Below the pieces are notes generated by a model. It was not told the origin of the DNA. It saw only the letters and a list, made by a program, of their open reading frames with translations, and did not search any database. Positions 33,540 through 44,446 of a stretch of DNA of 64,000 nucleotides are shown here, piece by piece (positions within the stretch are counted from its first letter, which is position 1; every line of letters starts with the position of its first letter). The position numbers and the translations under genes were made by a program. The stretch is from Agrypnia vestita (taxonomy: Eukaryota > Arthropoda > Insecta > Trichoptera > Phryganeidae), in NCBI GenBank assembly GCA_016648135.1, contig JADDOH010003953.1:1-64000 (forward strand). The letters are read 5' to 3'.

Positions 33540-33860
33540 CCGACCATCGGGAGTGCAATTGTGCAACCGCGCCCTGGCCTACCTGTGGTCCGTGACAGAG
33601 TGCGTCATTACACGGGATGGATTACTGCGCCGATATAATTAAAGGAATCATGCGGTCCCGTGTTTATCTCGCCGCACGGATCCACTATGACGCGCCGCCG
33701 GCCCTGACGTCATCACTCGGCGGTCGGTGGTGTCACTGATAAATCAGCCGAGGGAGGCGGCTCTAATGGACACTGCCGACTGCCCATCTAGGCCAGAGAG
33801 GATAGAACGCCATCACTGTCCATTGTATTCCGTCGCGTGTGGGCGCCCTGTGACATGTAG
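33540..33860. promoter_or_regulatory. GC-richer single-copy patch with a CRE site
   Basis: A block clearly richer in G/C than its surroundings without the poly-G/C look of the islands. TGACGTCA, the full cAMP-response element, is at about 33707-33714, within CCCTGACGTCATCACTCGG. It could be an enhancer or promoter; no exon was recognised. Confidence 0.35.
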
Positions 33861-34360
33861 CAACATGACAAAAGTATTTGTGAATGCTAAATCTGCAGTT
33901 GCGTTATTTGACGTGCACATTGATTCAGATCTCTCCATGAATACACAAAACAAAAAACATGCCAATGCATGCTCTTATCAACTGAGGTAGATTAAAAGTA
34001 TTCTGAGTAAGCTGAGGCAGCCCATCTACTCATAAGTACATTTGTGGTGTCAGGTGTGGATAATAATCTTTTAATATGAATGCGCTAAAAATGGTGTAAG
34101 TATTGCGCGTGTTTCCATTGCCAGCACAAAAAAAACAAATGGCGAAATCGTATAAAGTAGCGAGAAGTATGGATTGTTTTAAAATACATGCAGATAATAT
34201 TTAATGTGTAGAAAAATTATAAACATTAAATATTATCTACTGTGCATTTATAAAAAGAATGTACATATTTAATATTTATACACGTTTACTTTTACTTTAC
34301 AATAAACATATAGGTGTTTTAGAATAATATGTGAATTTGGCCATTTTTTATTTTCGGTGG
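33861..34360. other. AT-rich DNA with one hairpin
   Basis: Inverted repeat AGATAATATTTAATGT and its complement at about 34192-34240. Nothing else recognised. Confidence 0.35.
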
Positions 34361-34365
34361 CTCAT

Positions 34366-34378
34366 TGCGCATGCGCGG
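34366..34378. promoter_or_regulatory. NRF1/erect-wing-type site
   Basis: TTGCGCATGCGCGG matches the NRF1 consensus YGCGCAYGCGCR. It stands in AT-rich DNA. Such sites are typical of broadly expressed promoters, but no gene start was recognised next to it. Confidence 0.35.
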
Positions 34379-35320
34379 TATGTGTCTAACGCTTGAAACG
34401 CTTGAAATGTCGATGTTTAACAAATATAGGAATGTTGTCTCCAAATCAATTACATATTTCAGCAGCAATTAAAAATGCATAATTATTATAGCGACTTTGT
34501 ACGACATAGCATTATTGGTTTACAATGAAATTGTGTTTGACAGATCTTTCTTTAAATTTAGTGCTAGAATATTCCTTTTAAAGTGTGATGCTTTGTTTTG
34601 GGAAATACGAAAACAGTTTGTTCCACATTAGAAGACGAAACACCACTTTGAATGTGTTTTTTAATACGGTTATCTGGCAGAGTGTTAATTTGACAATTGA
34701 CAATAAATTTGAAAGCAAGTTTATGTGTTTTAGAAGCATTTGACGAAAATATAAATATAATACGAATAATATATTATGACGTGAGGTTCTGATGCTTCCA
34801 TCAGAACTCCTCGTCACCACCAGTTTTGCTCAGTCGGAGAAGAATGGGACTCACCTTACTTCTACATTTCAAACTCAGGGTATTTCTGGGGTCGTGTACT
34901 CTGCACTTCAGCTGTCTCTCATTTTAACATATTTAAAGTTGCAACAGTTCAATGACAAGGGTTATACAACGAAACATTCTTTAGTTAACATGTGAATTTA
35001 TTCAAATAAATTTAATCAAAAATTAATGGTGCCACAGAAGGTGACAATTTTCCATAAAATATTTTGTGAATTTTGCACATCGAAATCTTTTTTTGTACAA
35101 TAAATAGAGTTGAATAATTTAATTTACCGCGCCTCGACATCAGCGCTAGCGGCCGCATTAAACAAGGATGGAAAAGACAATCGAAACTAAATTCTTTTAT
35201 ACTACTAGCGGTGACGCAGCGCTGGTGTCGGAACGCCGGCAATCACATTCTGTAGATTCAATTAACATCAGGTCAAAATTTCTAAATCAGATTCAAAAAA
35301 CAATGAAGCTACAATAGGCT
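34379..35320. other. No gene recognised
   Basis: Two patches with CATCAGCGCTAGCGG (35138) and ACGCAGCGCTGGTGTCGG (35214) are partly complementary to each other. Short open frames are unassigned. Confidence 0.35.
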
Positions 35321-35328
35321 GTGCGAAT
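35321..35328. repeat. 8-bp target duplication, left (GTGCGAAT)
   Basis: Repeated at 38242-38249 on the far side of the hAT element. Confidence 0.9.
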
Positions 35329-36147
35329 TAGGGATGGGCGTTGAATGGACGGACTAGTTGAAATCAACCGTTGACGTTGCATCGACGCGTCGACCGTTTA
35401 CGTTTATCGCATGGACTAGTTGAATTCGTAGACGGTGGACAGCGGACGCCGTGGTCGGTGGACGATTCGAGATTAACGCAATGCAAAGCAACGAGCGAGA
35501 GCAAGACAAAACGTCTCCGTTTATTTCTCTCGCTGTAGACTTGTAGATGTCATAGACGTCATAGACGGCTCGACGGGTAATTTCATTTCAACTCTAAAGT
35601 ACACTACCATAGAGTGCAGATCTGTGTACACGAACTATGACTAGAGATTTGAAATTTGAATACATGCGTAGGGCGAGATAGGCTTAATAAGCTATTATTT
35701 TTTACTTGATTTTTTGTGATGTCACGTGCAACGATTCGGTGAATTCCCAATTTTACGCTGTATAAAATAAAACAATTCTGTTTAATTATTTTATTTTTTA
35801 TTGAACTATTATTAATTAACAGGCCGGCTAGATATTTTTCTAAAATCAATATTTTATTCGTTCGATCTCGACTTCTTATATCTACCTGAAAAGGGATGCT
35901 AAAATTTAATTATTGTGTTATTTCCTTACTTTTCAACTTTAGCATATAAATGATAAACAAACTTGTAGGGAATAAAATTTTCTATACCTAACTATGGTCC
36001 TTATTCAGGAGTCCAACATTAATTATTATATATGTAATATAATCTTGAATTTAGGTTTAATTAATTTTTATTAAAATTCCCTATTTTCAACTTTATAGAT
36101 AAAAAAATAAATCTATTATAATTTTGTTTACACCACTTTTTATTGGT

Positions 36148-36190
36148 TTTTTACATGTTTCGGGAACAATGTTCCTTTTCTCAGATTGAG
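36148..36190 (-). repeat. Hammerhead-like relic
   Basis: Minus strand: CTGAGAA in place of CTGATGA, a perfect stem GGAAC-ATT-GTTCC, then CGAAACATGTA. Palindrome ACATGT precedes the cleavage-position A. Stem I is not visible. Confidence 0.5.
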
Positions 36191-36569
36191 CCTTAAACTA
36201 AAGTTGACAAATAATACAGATATATTTATTTATTAATAATGTCACCACAAAGTGAAAGCCTGACTTTGAAAGATGTATTCTTCAATAAATTTCTATATAA
36301 AATCTCAAATGTAAAGTATTTTTAAATTATGTATTTATTTATAAATTTATAGATAATAAATAAATGTAAAGTATTTTTTACCGCACCTCATAACTGGTGC
36401 CTTTATTACGCAAAATCATTGTTTCCTTCCATTTTATTTACTCATATTTTAATGCCTATACCCAATACTTTTACTGCTTATATATGTAGTTTATATTTAT
36501 ATTTTACTGCTAACGCCTGATATTGCTGTGTATACCTACTTCTCTCTTTGTTATATATAGAAAGAAGTA

Positions 36570-36618
36570 CATAAAACAATATGTAAAAGCCTATAATGTG
36601 CCTAAACAAATAAATAAT
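36570..36618 (+). repeat. LINE 3' tail
   Basis: AATATGTAAAAGCCTATAAT then GTGCCTAAACAAATAAATAAT matches the tails at 23781 and 33255. The body upstream (about 36380-36570) is probably its 3' UTR. Confidence 0.55.
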
Positions 36619-36638
36619 AAAATATTTATTTTTACATA

Positions 36639-37924
36639 TTAGGTCCTTACATATGAAATTGGCGTTTTGCCGTACTGGCAAATTTGATCTCAAATATCTT
36701 CTCTTTGGTTAGGAATTCCAAATCCAAATTTATACAGCTATTTACTCATGTATTTTTGTTTTGAAAATTATAATTCATTTGTTTTTTCCTCAATTGTTTT
36801 TTTCTTTGCGTCACTCAGTTTACAAAATGAAAAACTTGAAATATCGCGTTATTTACGAGTACGAGTTCCACCGTGGCACCAGTGCTGCAGAAACGGCTCG
36901 AAGGATTAATGATGTGTATGGCGACGGTGCCGCAAAAGAAAACACAGTGCGTTTTTGGTTCCAACGTTTTCGTTCTGGAAATTTCGACCTGCAGAACAAG
37001 CCCCGTGGACGGCCGGAGACCAAAGTTGATAATGAAGAATTGAAGGCTATTGTGGAAGCGGATCCATCGCAAACCACATCCGAGTTAGCTGCAGGCTGCG
37101 GTGTTAGTGATAAAACTGTTTTAATCCACTTGAAGCAAATTGGTAAGGTGAAAAAGCTTGAAAGGTGGGTACCTCACGAATTGAGTGAAGCAAATCAACA
37201 AACGCGCGTTGACTGCTGCGTTGCATTACTCAACCGGCACAATAATGAAGGGATTTTAAATCGAATCATTACCTGTGATGAAATGTGGATCCTGTACAAT
37301 AATCGGAAGCGCTCATCGCAATGGCTGAACCCTGCCGAACCAGCCAAACCATGCCCCAAGCGAAAATTGACTCCAAAAAAGTTACTTGTGAGCGTTTGGT
37401 GGACTAGTGCTGGTGTCGTTCACTACAGCTTTCTTAAATCTAGCCGGACGATTACGGCAGATGTCTATTGTCAGCAACTGCAAACCATGATTGAAAAGCT
37501 AGCTGCTAAACAACCGAGGCTGGTTAATCGCTCTAGGCCACTGCTGCTTCATGATAACGCCAGACCACACACTGCACAACAGACGGCTACCAAATTAGAG
37601 GAGCTTCAATTGGAATGTCTAAGACATCCACCGTACTCTCCGGACCTTGCCCCAACAGATTACCATTTTTTTCGAAATTTGGATAACTTCTTGCAAAGGA
37701 AAAAATTCAACTCCGATGGGGCAGTCCAAACCGCCTTCAAAGATTTTATTGATTCCCGTCCGAATGGTTTTTTTAGTAAAGGGATCGATGAACTACCTAT
37801 GAGATGGCAAAAGTGCATAGATAGCAATGGTACATACTTTGATTAAATAAATATATTATAATAAAAAAAAATCGGCTTTATGTTCCTCCCATACTAAACG
37901 TCAATTTCATATGTAAGGACCTAA
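36639..37924 (+). mobile_element. mariner element, apparently full length
   Basis: 1,286 bp. Terminal inverted repeats of about 28 bp start TTAGGTCCTTACATATGAAA and match with one difference (GGCG against GACG). TA stands before the left end; the expected TA after the right end reads CT, so the right junction has mutated, or the TA inside TTAGG is the true duplication. It is nested in the hAT element. Confidence 0.92.
36827..37846 (+). CDS. mariner transposase
   Basis: 339 codons with no break. The usual mariner length is about 345. I take the ATG at 36827, giving MKNLKYRVIYEYEFHRG; an upstream ATG at 36761 adds 22 hydrophobic residues unlike the family. N-terminal helix-turn-helix regions occupy residues 1-110. 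WVPHEL is at 114-119. The catalytic triad is D151 (TCDEMW), D243 (LLHDNARPH) and D278 (APTDYHFF), with 34 residues between the last two, which is DD34D. YSPDLAP is at 270-276. The enzyme cuts at the inverted repeats and inserts at TA. All key motifs are present, so it may still be functional. Expression would rely on promoter activity in the left end. Confidence 0.93.
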   Translation: MKNLKYRVIYEYEFHRGTSAAETARRINDVYGDGAAKENTVRFWFQRFRSGNFDLQNKPRGRPETKVDNEELKAIVEADPSQTTSELAAGCGVSDKTVLIHLKQIGKVKKLERWVPHELSEANQQTRVDCCVALLNRHNNEGILNRIITCDEMWILYNNRKRSSQWLNPAEPAKPCPKRKLTPKKLLVSVWWTSAGVVHYSFLKSSRTITADVYCQQLQTMIEKLAAKQPRLVNRSRPLLLHDNARPHTAQQTATKLEELQLECLRHPPYSPDLAPTDYHFFRNLDNFLQRKKFNSDGAVQTAFKDFIDSRPNGFFSKGIDELPMRWQKCIDSNGTYFD

Positions 37925-38249
37925 CTCTAAGCACAAGTAGCGGGTTTACTTTCCCCGAAACTATATTACTTCGAACTTCTTTTAAATTTAAAAATTTTAA
38001 AATTAAATTTTAAAAATTAACGTCATAAAAATAGCCAACGGTTGAGCCGTCGAGAAGCGTCGCGTTGAACCGTAGACAGTTGACCATCGTCCCGATGTTT
38101 AGATAGAACGTCCGCGACGTCCGCGTAACGAAGTTGACGCGTCAACTAGTTGACGAATTCAACTAGTTGATCGTCTCGTCGATGGATGGACGTGGACGGT
38201 CTCGTTTCGTCGACGGTAAATACGTCGACGACCCATCCCTAGTGCGAAT

Positions 38250-39300
38250 ACATTCGCTTGGTGACATTGATTTCAGATAACATGTCACAATTTCTGGCAC
38301 AAAACACCGCTTCCGCATGTAGTTAGCAATGTTCTTATAAAAACGGCACGACCACTGATGCACTCGTTCTATTCAATTTTCGGAGCCAGATAAACTCCCA
38401 GCTCGCTCCAGGCGTGACGTGAAGTTGATGATTAAAAAATTTGGAATACCAGGCATGTCGTGGTCTTCATTTTACTGGCCTTGCATCTGAAGCAGGATTG
38501 CTCCCATGGGTCCAGAGAACAACCCCGCCCCGAGGCTTTGGGCTGCCGATGCAGATGACTTCCGGAACATCATCTCTGCAGCTGCCCTCCAGGCGTTGCA
38601 AGGGATGCATCTTTCACTCAACGACGCGTCATCTTGCCATGGCGCGAAACGCTGGCGTGGAAGGACCCTATGTACGAAAGACATTATTAAACAAACAATC
38701 ATGTAATTTCACAAGTTATCTTTATGCCACTTCAAATTGCATCTCTCGGAATGAGCTTACCTCTTAACACGAGGATTCACAGAAAGGCTAACATCTTGCG
38801 TGCGGATGTGTCAGATTTCGAATGCGCCATTTTGAAATACCGTCCCCGACGTTCGCGACTGCCGTAAAATTATCTGCAGTAGACCAAAGACATTTATCTT
38901 TTCCCATAGAGTATTCGCGGTACCTACGCGGATTAAAATCAATTTTGGTGCAGGTATTTGGTGCGGGGATCGATAAATTCATTACTTTTAGATGTTTCGC
39001 GATGAATTGTGACGAGCAGAGGTTTCTACGTCACAATATATAAATACAAATGTATAATATAAATATAATTATATAAATAATAATATAATTGGTTAGAAAT
39101 ACTTTTGTCTCAATTCTATCTAAACTAGCCGTACACCCGTGAAAAATCAAGGAACACAATAATTAATAACGACTCTTGCGTGTAAAATAGCTCGTGCGCT
39201 GGTTGCCTGTCATACTCTGATTATCTTAAGTTATAATTCCAGTAAGTTAGGAACCGACTGACAACGAAATTATTATATTTAGATAAGACCTATTAGACAC
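38250..39300. other. Single-copy-looking DNA
   Basis: No repeat family recognised. See the exon candidate at 38506. Confidence 0.35.
38506..38706 (+). CDS. Possible coding exon, unidentified
   Basis: A G/C-richer island in AT-rich DNA. The plus strand from an ATG in good context (CCCATGG) reads MGPENNPAPRLWAADADDF, then IISAAALQALQGMHLS, a protein-like composition; the minus strand is also open over 76 codons. No family recognised and no convincing splice pair found, so coding status and strand are uncertain. Confidence 0.25.
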   Translation: MGPENNPAPRLWAADADDFRNIISAAALQALQGMHLSLNDASSCHGAKRWRGRTLCTKDIIKQTIM

Positions 39301-39302
39301 CA

Positions 39303-39625
39303 ATGTCCGCGCAGTAGCTACCATAGCTGACAGCATGGCCTTGCAGCAAGTAGACAGCGAGCAGTTAGCAGCAGCAATAGCCGCCAGCTCCGCCGACCAT
39401 TGGCATCTACCATACCGACAGCTGATCGTACACATCAATGGCCGCGCAGCGGCCATCACTAGTCGTGAAGCGGTCATCATAGCCGACCACACTGTCAACC
39501 AGCAAGCGAATAATTATGGCCGCGTAGCGGCCAGCAATAGCCGCGCAGCAGCTACTATCGGTCGCGCAGCGGCCTAGAAAGCCTCCCGCAGGGTCTAGCA
39601 GCAAGCAATCGGCGATAGCCGATTG
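39303..39625. repeat. Array of GC hairpins
   Basis: At least five variants of GGCCGCGCAGCGGCC (for example at about 39440, 39519, 39542 and 39564) spaced 20-80 bases apart, each able to form a small hairpin, followed by AGCAATCGGC-GATA-GCCGATTGCT at 39602-39625. An 80-codon alanine-rich plus-strand frame crosses the array, most likely by chance. Confidence 0.55.
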
Positions 39626-40120
39626 CTTAACTGTTAGTAGTATGATAATATAGTAGTAATATTATTTATGATGTACTACCGAAATTTCATCTGAAGACAT
39701 ATTTAGAATGCGGCACCATGGATAGTATTATTATTTTTTTTTTTTTTTATTTATTAGAGACACTAACAGGATAATAGTTACATGATACTCTAATAATAAA
39801 ACATTATAAATGAAGACTATGCCCATTATCCCAATTACAAGTGTCTTCGGTACACTAGTAACATGTATTTTTGCATTTAAGTATAATTTTACATGTACAT
39901 TTATGAATGTAGTGCGATTAGTATTTGATAAATAATTGATTTAATGGATCTATAGGTTCAGATCATCGTTTAGAAAATGGATGTTGTATATGAGTGAGTT
40001 TTTGAACGATGATAATGTATCTGCAATATTATATATATGGAACTTCGTCAGAATTCTCGCACATATATGTATCTTTAAATTTGCTTTTTCTCCCTAATTA
40101 ATTTTTTTAGAACAATTTAT
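39626..40120. other. T-rich boundary and spacer
   Basis: A poly-T run at 39731-39749 followed by TATTTATTAGAGACACTAAC looks like the A-tail of a minus-strand retroelement that I cannot identify. Confidence 0.35.
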
Positions 40121-40925
40121 GATTTTTTATTGATAATTTCTATTTTAACTATTTATAATTTTAATTATAAAAAAAAAACAACTAATAACACTAATATAAT
40201 CATTAAAATAGCTCAATACCTCTGGCGCCTGGACTATATCATTAAATTTGTTTTTATCATTAAATAATTTTTTAACAATAATTTATGACTTCTAATCAAT
40301 AATTTCTATTTTAATTTTATTTGACAACCTATTAATATCTTTAATTATAAAAAAAACAACTAATGACACTAATATAATCATTAAAATAGCTCAAGTACCT
40401 CTGGCGCCTGGACTATATTATTAAATTTGTTTTTATCATTAAATAATTTTTTTAACAATAATTTATGATTTCTAATCAATAATTTCTATTTTATTTGACA
40501 CCTATTAATATCTTTAATTATTAAAAAAACAACTAATGACACTAATATAATCAATAAAATAGCTCAAGTGCCTCTGGCGCCTGGATTAATTAATCATTAA
40601 ATTTATTTTTATCATTAAATAATTTTTTTTTTAATATTTTATGATTTTTAATCAAAAATTTCTATTTTAATTTTATTTGACAACCTATCGATACCTTTAA
40701 TTATTAAAAAAAACAACTAATCCCACTTATATAATCATTAAAATAGGTCAATAGCTTGTACTCAATCGATTTACTTGCTGCGTAGAGGGGGGGGGGTATA
40801 AAAAAAATTGGACCACCTGGGCTTCTGGCAACATTCATATTGTTAATCTATAGGCTTTTCTGAACTTGAATCAATTGTCATACTCAAGTACCTCTGGCCC
40901 CTGGACTATATATATAAATTTTTAA
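40120..40925. repeat. Minisatellite with about 178-bp units
   Basis: The word CCTCTGGCGCCTGGA recurs at about 40219, 40399, 40572 and, changed, 40891. Between them lie AT-rich stretches with AACAACTAATGACACTAATA and TTTTTATCATTAAATAAT. About four units with moderate divergence. Confidence 0.8.
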
Positions 40926-41540
40926 AACTGTTTCTAACCAGTTTTGCTTCTCTTGTAAAAAATTAGTCGTCCCTAGCCAACCGTAATCGAAGTTTCCAGA
41001 ATTATAATATGTACTTCATTGAAATCTACGTATACTTGTATACTGTATGTGGTTTACTATAATGATAATTTCCTTACGTCTACTTATCGAATTTGGTAAT
41101 CATCTGTGGATTTTCCGAAGCAGCATTCTTCAACAACTTTGTTAAGAGTTCTTATATTAAGAATCTATACTCCTGCTTTCTGACTGAACTTTGCTGGTGT
41201 AAAGTTGGTCTTGGGGCTCCCATATCACGACTCGTGATTTGCCCGAGAACCGATTGCATGTCGCAGCATATTCTTAATTCTTCCATATGTTTTCTCTGTA
41301 TATTTAGAATTAAATATACAGAAAGAGTATAAATGAGAATTAAGGGGTTACACCACCCTGGGAAAATAAAATTTAGGTAAAAATGGGTGTGTTTTTACAA
41401 GGAAGAACTCCACAGAAATAGACATGATGAGACCATTTTTTTTTTTCAAAAATTTTCCAAAAAAATAATAGCTTAAAATATGCGTAAGTACCAATAAATG
41501 CTAAATAAGTGCGAATAAATATATAAATAATCACCTTCTG
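40926..41540. other. No gene recognised
   Basis: AT-rich spacer. Confidence 0.35.
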
Positions 41541-41612
41541 GTTTGAGTTTTCTGGGATATTTTGCCGTGTTTCTACGACCTTTCGGATCCCATTGCAGGG
41601 TTCATCCTCGGG
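41540..41612 (-). repeat. Hammerhead-like relic, CGTCGTA type
   Basis: Minus strand: CCGAGGATGA, a stem with CCC...GGG, then CCGAAAGGTCGTAG and AAACACGGCAAAATATCCCA. It shares the right-hand part with the foldback at 30529. Three extra bases in the core box. Confidence 0.45.
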
Positions 41613-42036
41613 ACTGATGTGATCACAACACCTGCTGGCGTGTTGGCAAAAAAGTTTTCGGTGGAAAGTGCTCCGATAAAATGTTCTCACCAATGCCTCC
41701 TGCTACAGTCTAATTTATGGAAACATCTTCTTGGTCTTCCAATCAGTGTTTTCCCTTGGAATTTCATCGATTGTCTTTTTTGGGATTTGTGAATCAAGCA
41801 TCCGTTACAGGTGTCCCGCCCATCTCAATTTGCTTAGTTGTATGCGTGTATGTTGAGAGTCTGGGCTCCTTATGCAGACTGCAAAGTTTTCTATTGTATC
41901 GAATTCTCCACTCCTCCACCATTCGCGGGTTCGTTGAAACGTCGCCGCCGCGCCGCGCGCCCCAACATTTCCATTTCGATGTTACCATCTGCTCAATATT
42001 CTTCATCAACTCTTCATCGACGTACATCTCTTTCCA
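41613..42036 (-). pseudogene. LINE C-terminal remnant
   Basis: From about 42036 downward: KWKCWGARRGGDVSTNPRMV, YNRKLCSLHKEPRLSTYTH, then a shift to TIDEIPREK-like and GRPRRCFHKLD sequence. The order Y-N-x-x-L-Y-x-L-x-K-E-P ... R-W-x-G-H ... G-R-P-x-x-R matches the tail of endonuclease-reverse transcriptase LINEs. Damaged by shifts and stops. Confidence 0.65.
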
Positions 42037-42190
42037 TTTAAGAAAGACAGTCGAATTAGTGTGTGCAAACCGTGCGTACGGGGCACATTGTTTCGTTGTG
42101 TTAGTATTTACACTCGTACACTCCAACACAACGAAACAATGTGTCTCGCACGCACTGCTGACACACACTAATTCGATTGTCCTTCTTAAA
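42037..42190. repeat. Foldback element
   Basis: Arms beginning TTTAAGAAAGACAGTCGAAT and ending with the diverged complement, meeting near 42113. CACATTGTTTCGTTGTGTT occurs in both arms. A single arm of the same family (TTTAAGAAAGACAATTGAAT) is found at 27149. Confidence 0.75.
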
Positions 42191-42199
42191 TTGAAAGAG

Positions 42200-43540
42200 G
42201 CCTACTCTGGGTTTTACTTTTATTTTCGCTAAATAAATCTTTTTTTTTTTTTAATGAAACGCAGTGAAGCTGCGAGTTTTTAAAATAAATAGAAAAATAT
42301 CTAAAAAAATATTTGGTTGCATCCAGGATATGAAAAAAATTTCGACTTCACCATAAAATGCGTTTTCATTAATTAATTATTTCAAATTAATTGTATCAAA
42401 AATATCAGACAACTTTAGATAATTAGAATGTGACACGCAAAGAGTGCGCGGCTCGTATTACGCAGTCACGCAAGGGTTGTTATTAATTATTATATTATAT
42501 ATTTCCGTGGTTTTTCACGAATGAACGTCTAGTTTCAGATATAATAAAAAATAGATTGATTTATCCTAGCGTCACTTAGCGTACATTACTATAGCTAGAC
42601 CGCATTCAAAAGAATGTGCGTAAACGCACTTTCTTTGTCGTGCGCAGGGAGGGCGTGGTTTATCATTTCAAATACTGTATCCTGAATGAAATTTTGTGGC
42701 GTGTTACGCAAAAGCCCAGTTGGCACGGTGTTACGAACGTGAAAATTATTATTATTGTAGTGGAAAATTTTTTCCAAGAAACTTCCAAAACATTGTACAT
42801 ACCTAGGTTACTACGGATTATTATTTGATAACGAATTTTATTATTTTCTAGAAACTTCCAAACAAACATTTTTTCGTAATGTTCAATATATTTGAATTTT
42901 TTGCCTGTACATGACGTTTTCATATATTTTTGTGTTCCGTTCTTCCGAATAAACCGACATTTTATCATCTTACAGTGTTTGTGTGTAACACGGGGTAAGA
43001 TATTTATTTTCAAAATAAACCTTTTTTAACTAAAAATATATATTTATTTGGAATATCATGTTGAGGCTTGTAATACGGGCTTGCCAGGCAACTTTCCCCC
43101 CGCATTCTTCTTACCGGACAAGGGTAGGGAATGGTCTTTTGACTGTGGTCGACCTATACATACCTAACTCTGTAAAATTTTTGATTGCGGTATAAAGTTG
43201 ATAGTTATTTGAAAATGGAATAATAGATATTTCATTTACGCAAAAATAAGAAAATCGTAGAAATTTCGAGGTCGTATTCCGGTGGCAATCACATATATTT
43301 GCATACATACCTCCCTACATTTTTCCATTTAACTTTCTATACAATTCATCATTTTTTTTTTATCTACTTAATCAATTTCTTGCTAGATTCAGTAGGTACA
43401 TCATCGTGAATTTTTTAACAAATAGAAATTGTTATTTTTAAAACATCATATTTATTTTGAATAATAGGTATATATGCAATTAAAAAGTAAAATTATATGA
43501 ATGGTTGAATATTTGGTTTTCTATTTTTCATTGCATGTTC
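42200..43540. other. No gene recognised
   Basis: AT-rich DNA. Nothing supported. Confidence 0.35.
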
Positions 43541-43543
43541 CAG

Positions 43544-43595
43544 TCTCGCAGGCCTCCGCGCTTCCCCTCGACAGTGTCACCAGTCGCCACTAATT
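43544..43595 (+). CDS. Possible small internal exon
   Basis: TTTTCTATTTTTCATTGCATGTTCCAG is a strong acceptor tract, and 52 bases later AATT|GTGAGA is a good donor. The segment is G/C-rich between AT-rich flanks. All three frames can read through part of it (for instance SRRPPRFPSTVSPVATN). No family recognised; supported by splice signals and composition only. Confidence 0.3.
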
Positions 43596-43883
43596 GTGAG
43601 AAGGGATGGCGGGGGATGGACTAATCATTTCAAAAGGGTCCAACTCATTAAAAAACAATATGCAGCTAAAATAAGGGCATTTAGAATACAAAAAATGTCA
43701 GAATAATAGTAAATAGATGCATTATTTTGTATTTTAAAGGAAAATAAATATTAATACTATTTCAACACTCAATGCTGATGTTGGATGTGGGATTCGAATC
43801 TCTGGATGTGTATTGTTCATTTTAAATTAATTTATTATATTATTTATATGACAGAACAGATTACACATTAACTAAATAATACA

Positions 43884-44446
43884 TGTAAGGAGGCTAAAAA
43901 GAATCACGCACTCATGTCAAGTGACAGTTGTTTGAAATGATCACAATAATAACGAAGATTCCAAAACGGCCCAGCATAATCTACGGCTTGCGAGAAACAT
44001 CTACAAAAGCCTGGAAACCACGAGAAAGTCCTCGTAAACACTGGAAACGTCTAGAAATCTCGATATCAGCATCGGCAGATGTAAATAGGGCCGTGCGCGG
44101 GAGTTAGTAGCTGCTTTTGGGCGCGCTTGACAGCGGCATGGAAGCGAACAGACCCGCTAGTTGCGGAAGCCAGGCTCGCAGGCTGGCCAAGCGAGCGGTA
44201 ATTCGACAGCGATATTCTGGAATTTCTTAAGTAGCGAAATAAACCGAAGCGAAATTAATACGTGCGGAATTGGATGGAATGTTGTAGTGAATAAAGTGTT
44301 TAAGTGATTATAAAGTGTCTATTTACGAGTGATTAGTTACGAAATAGTTTAATTTAAATAATACCGTTAAGTTAAATAGTGTTAACCTTGTATCTTTGAT
44401 TAATTAATTAATCCGTAATTAATAAACCCTGTATTGAATTCCAGCA
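43884..44446 (+). mobile_element. Solo LTR, plus-strand copy A
   Basis: 563 bp, TGTAAGGAGGCTAAAAAG at the start and CCAGCA at the end. Matches the minus-strand block at 2998-3575. Includes AGTGTCTATTTACGAGTGAT near the right side. No internal sequence and no evident target duplication. Confidence 0.7.

Larger units (their letters stand above)
35329..38241. mobile_element. Nonautonomous hAT element carrying other elements
   Basis: Starts TAGGGATGGG and ends CCCATCCCTA, with GTGCGAAT duplicated on both sides. TAGGGATGGG-type ends and an 8-bp duplication are typical of hAT. The inner 250 bases at each end are full of GTTGAC, GTCGAC, ACTAGTTGA and CGTCGA words, likely subterminal binding sites. 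No hAT transposase remains. A LINE tail (to about 36615), a hammerhead-like relic (36148-36190) and a mariner (36639-37924) lie inside. Confidence 0.88.

Noticed and set aside
39335..39577. Alanine-rich protein of 80 codons
   Set aside because: It is a translation of the GGCCGCGCAGCGGCC hairpin array. Both strands are open over the same stretch.
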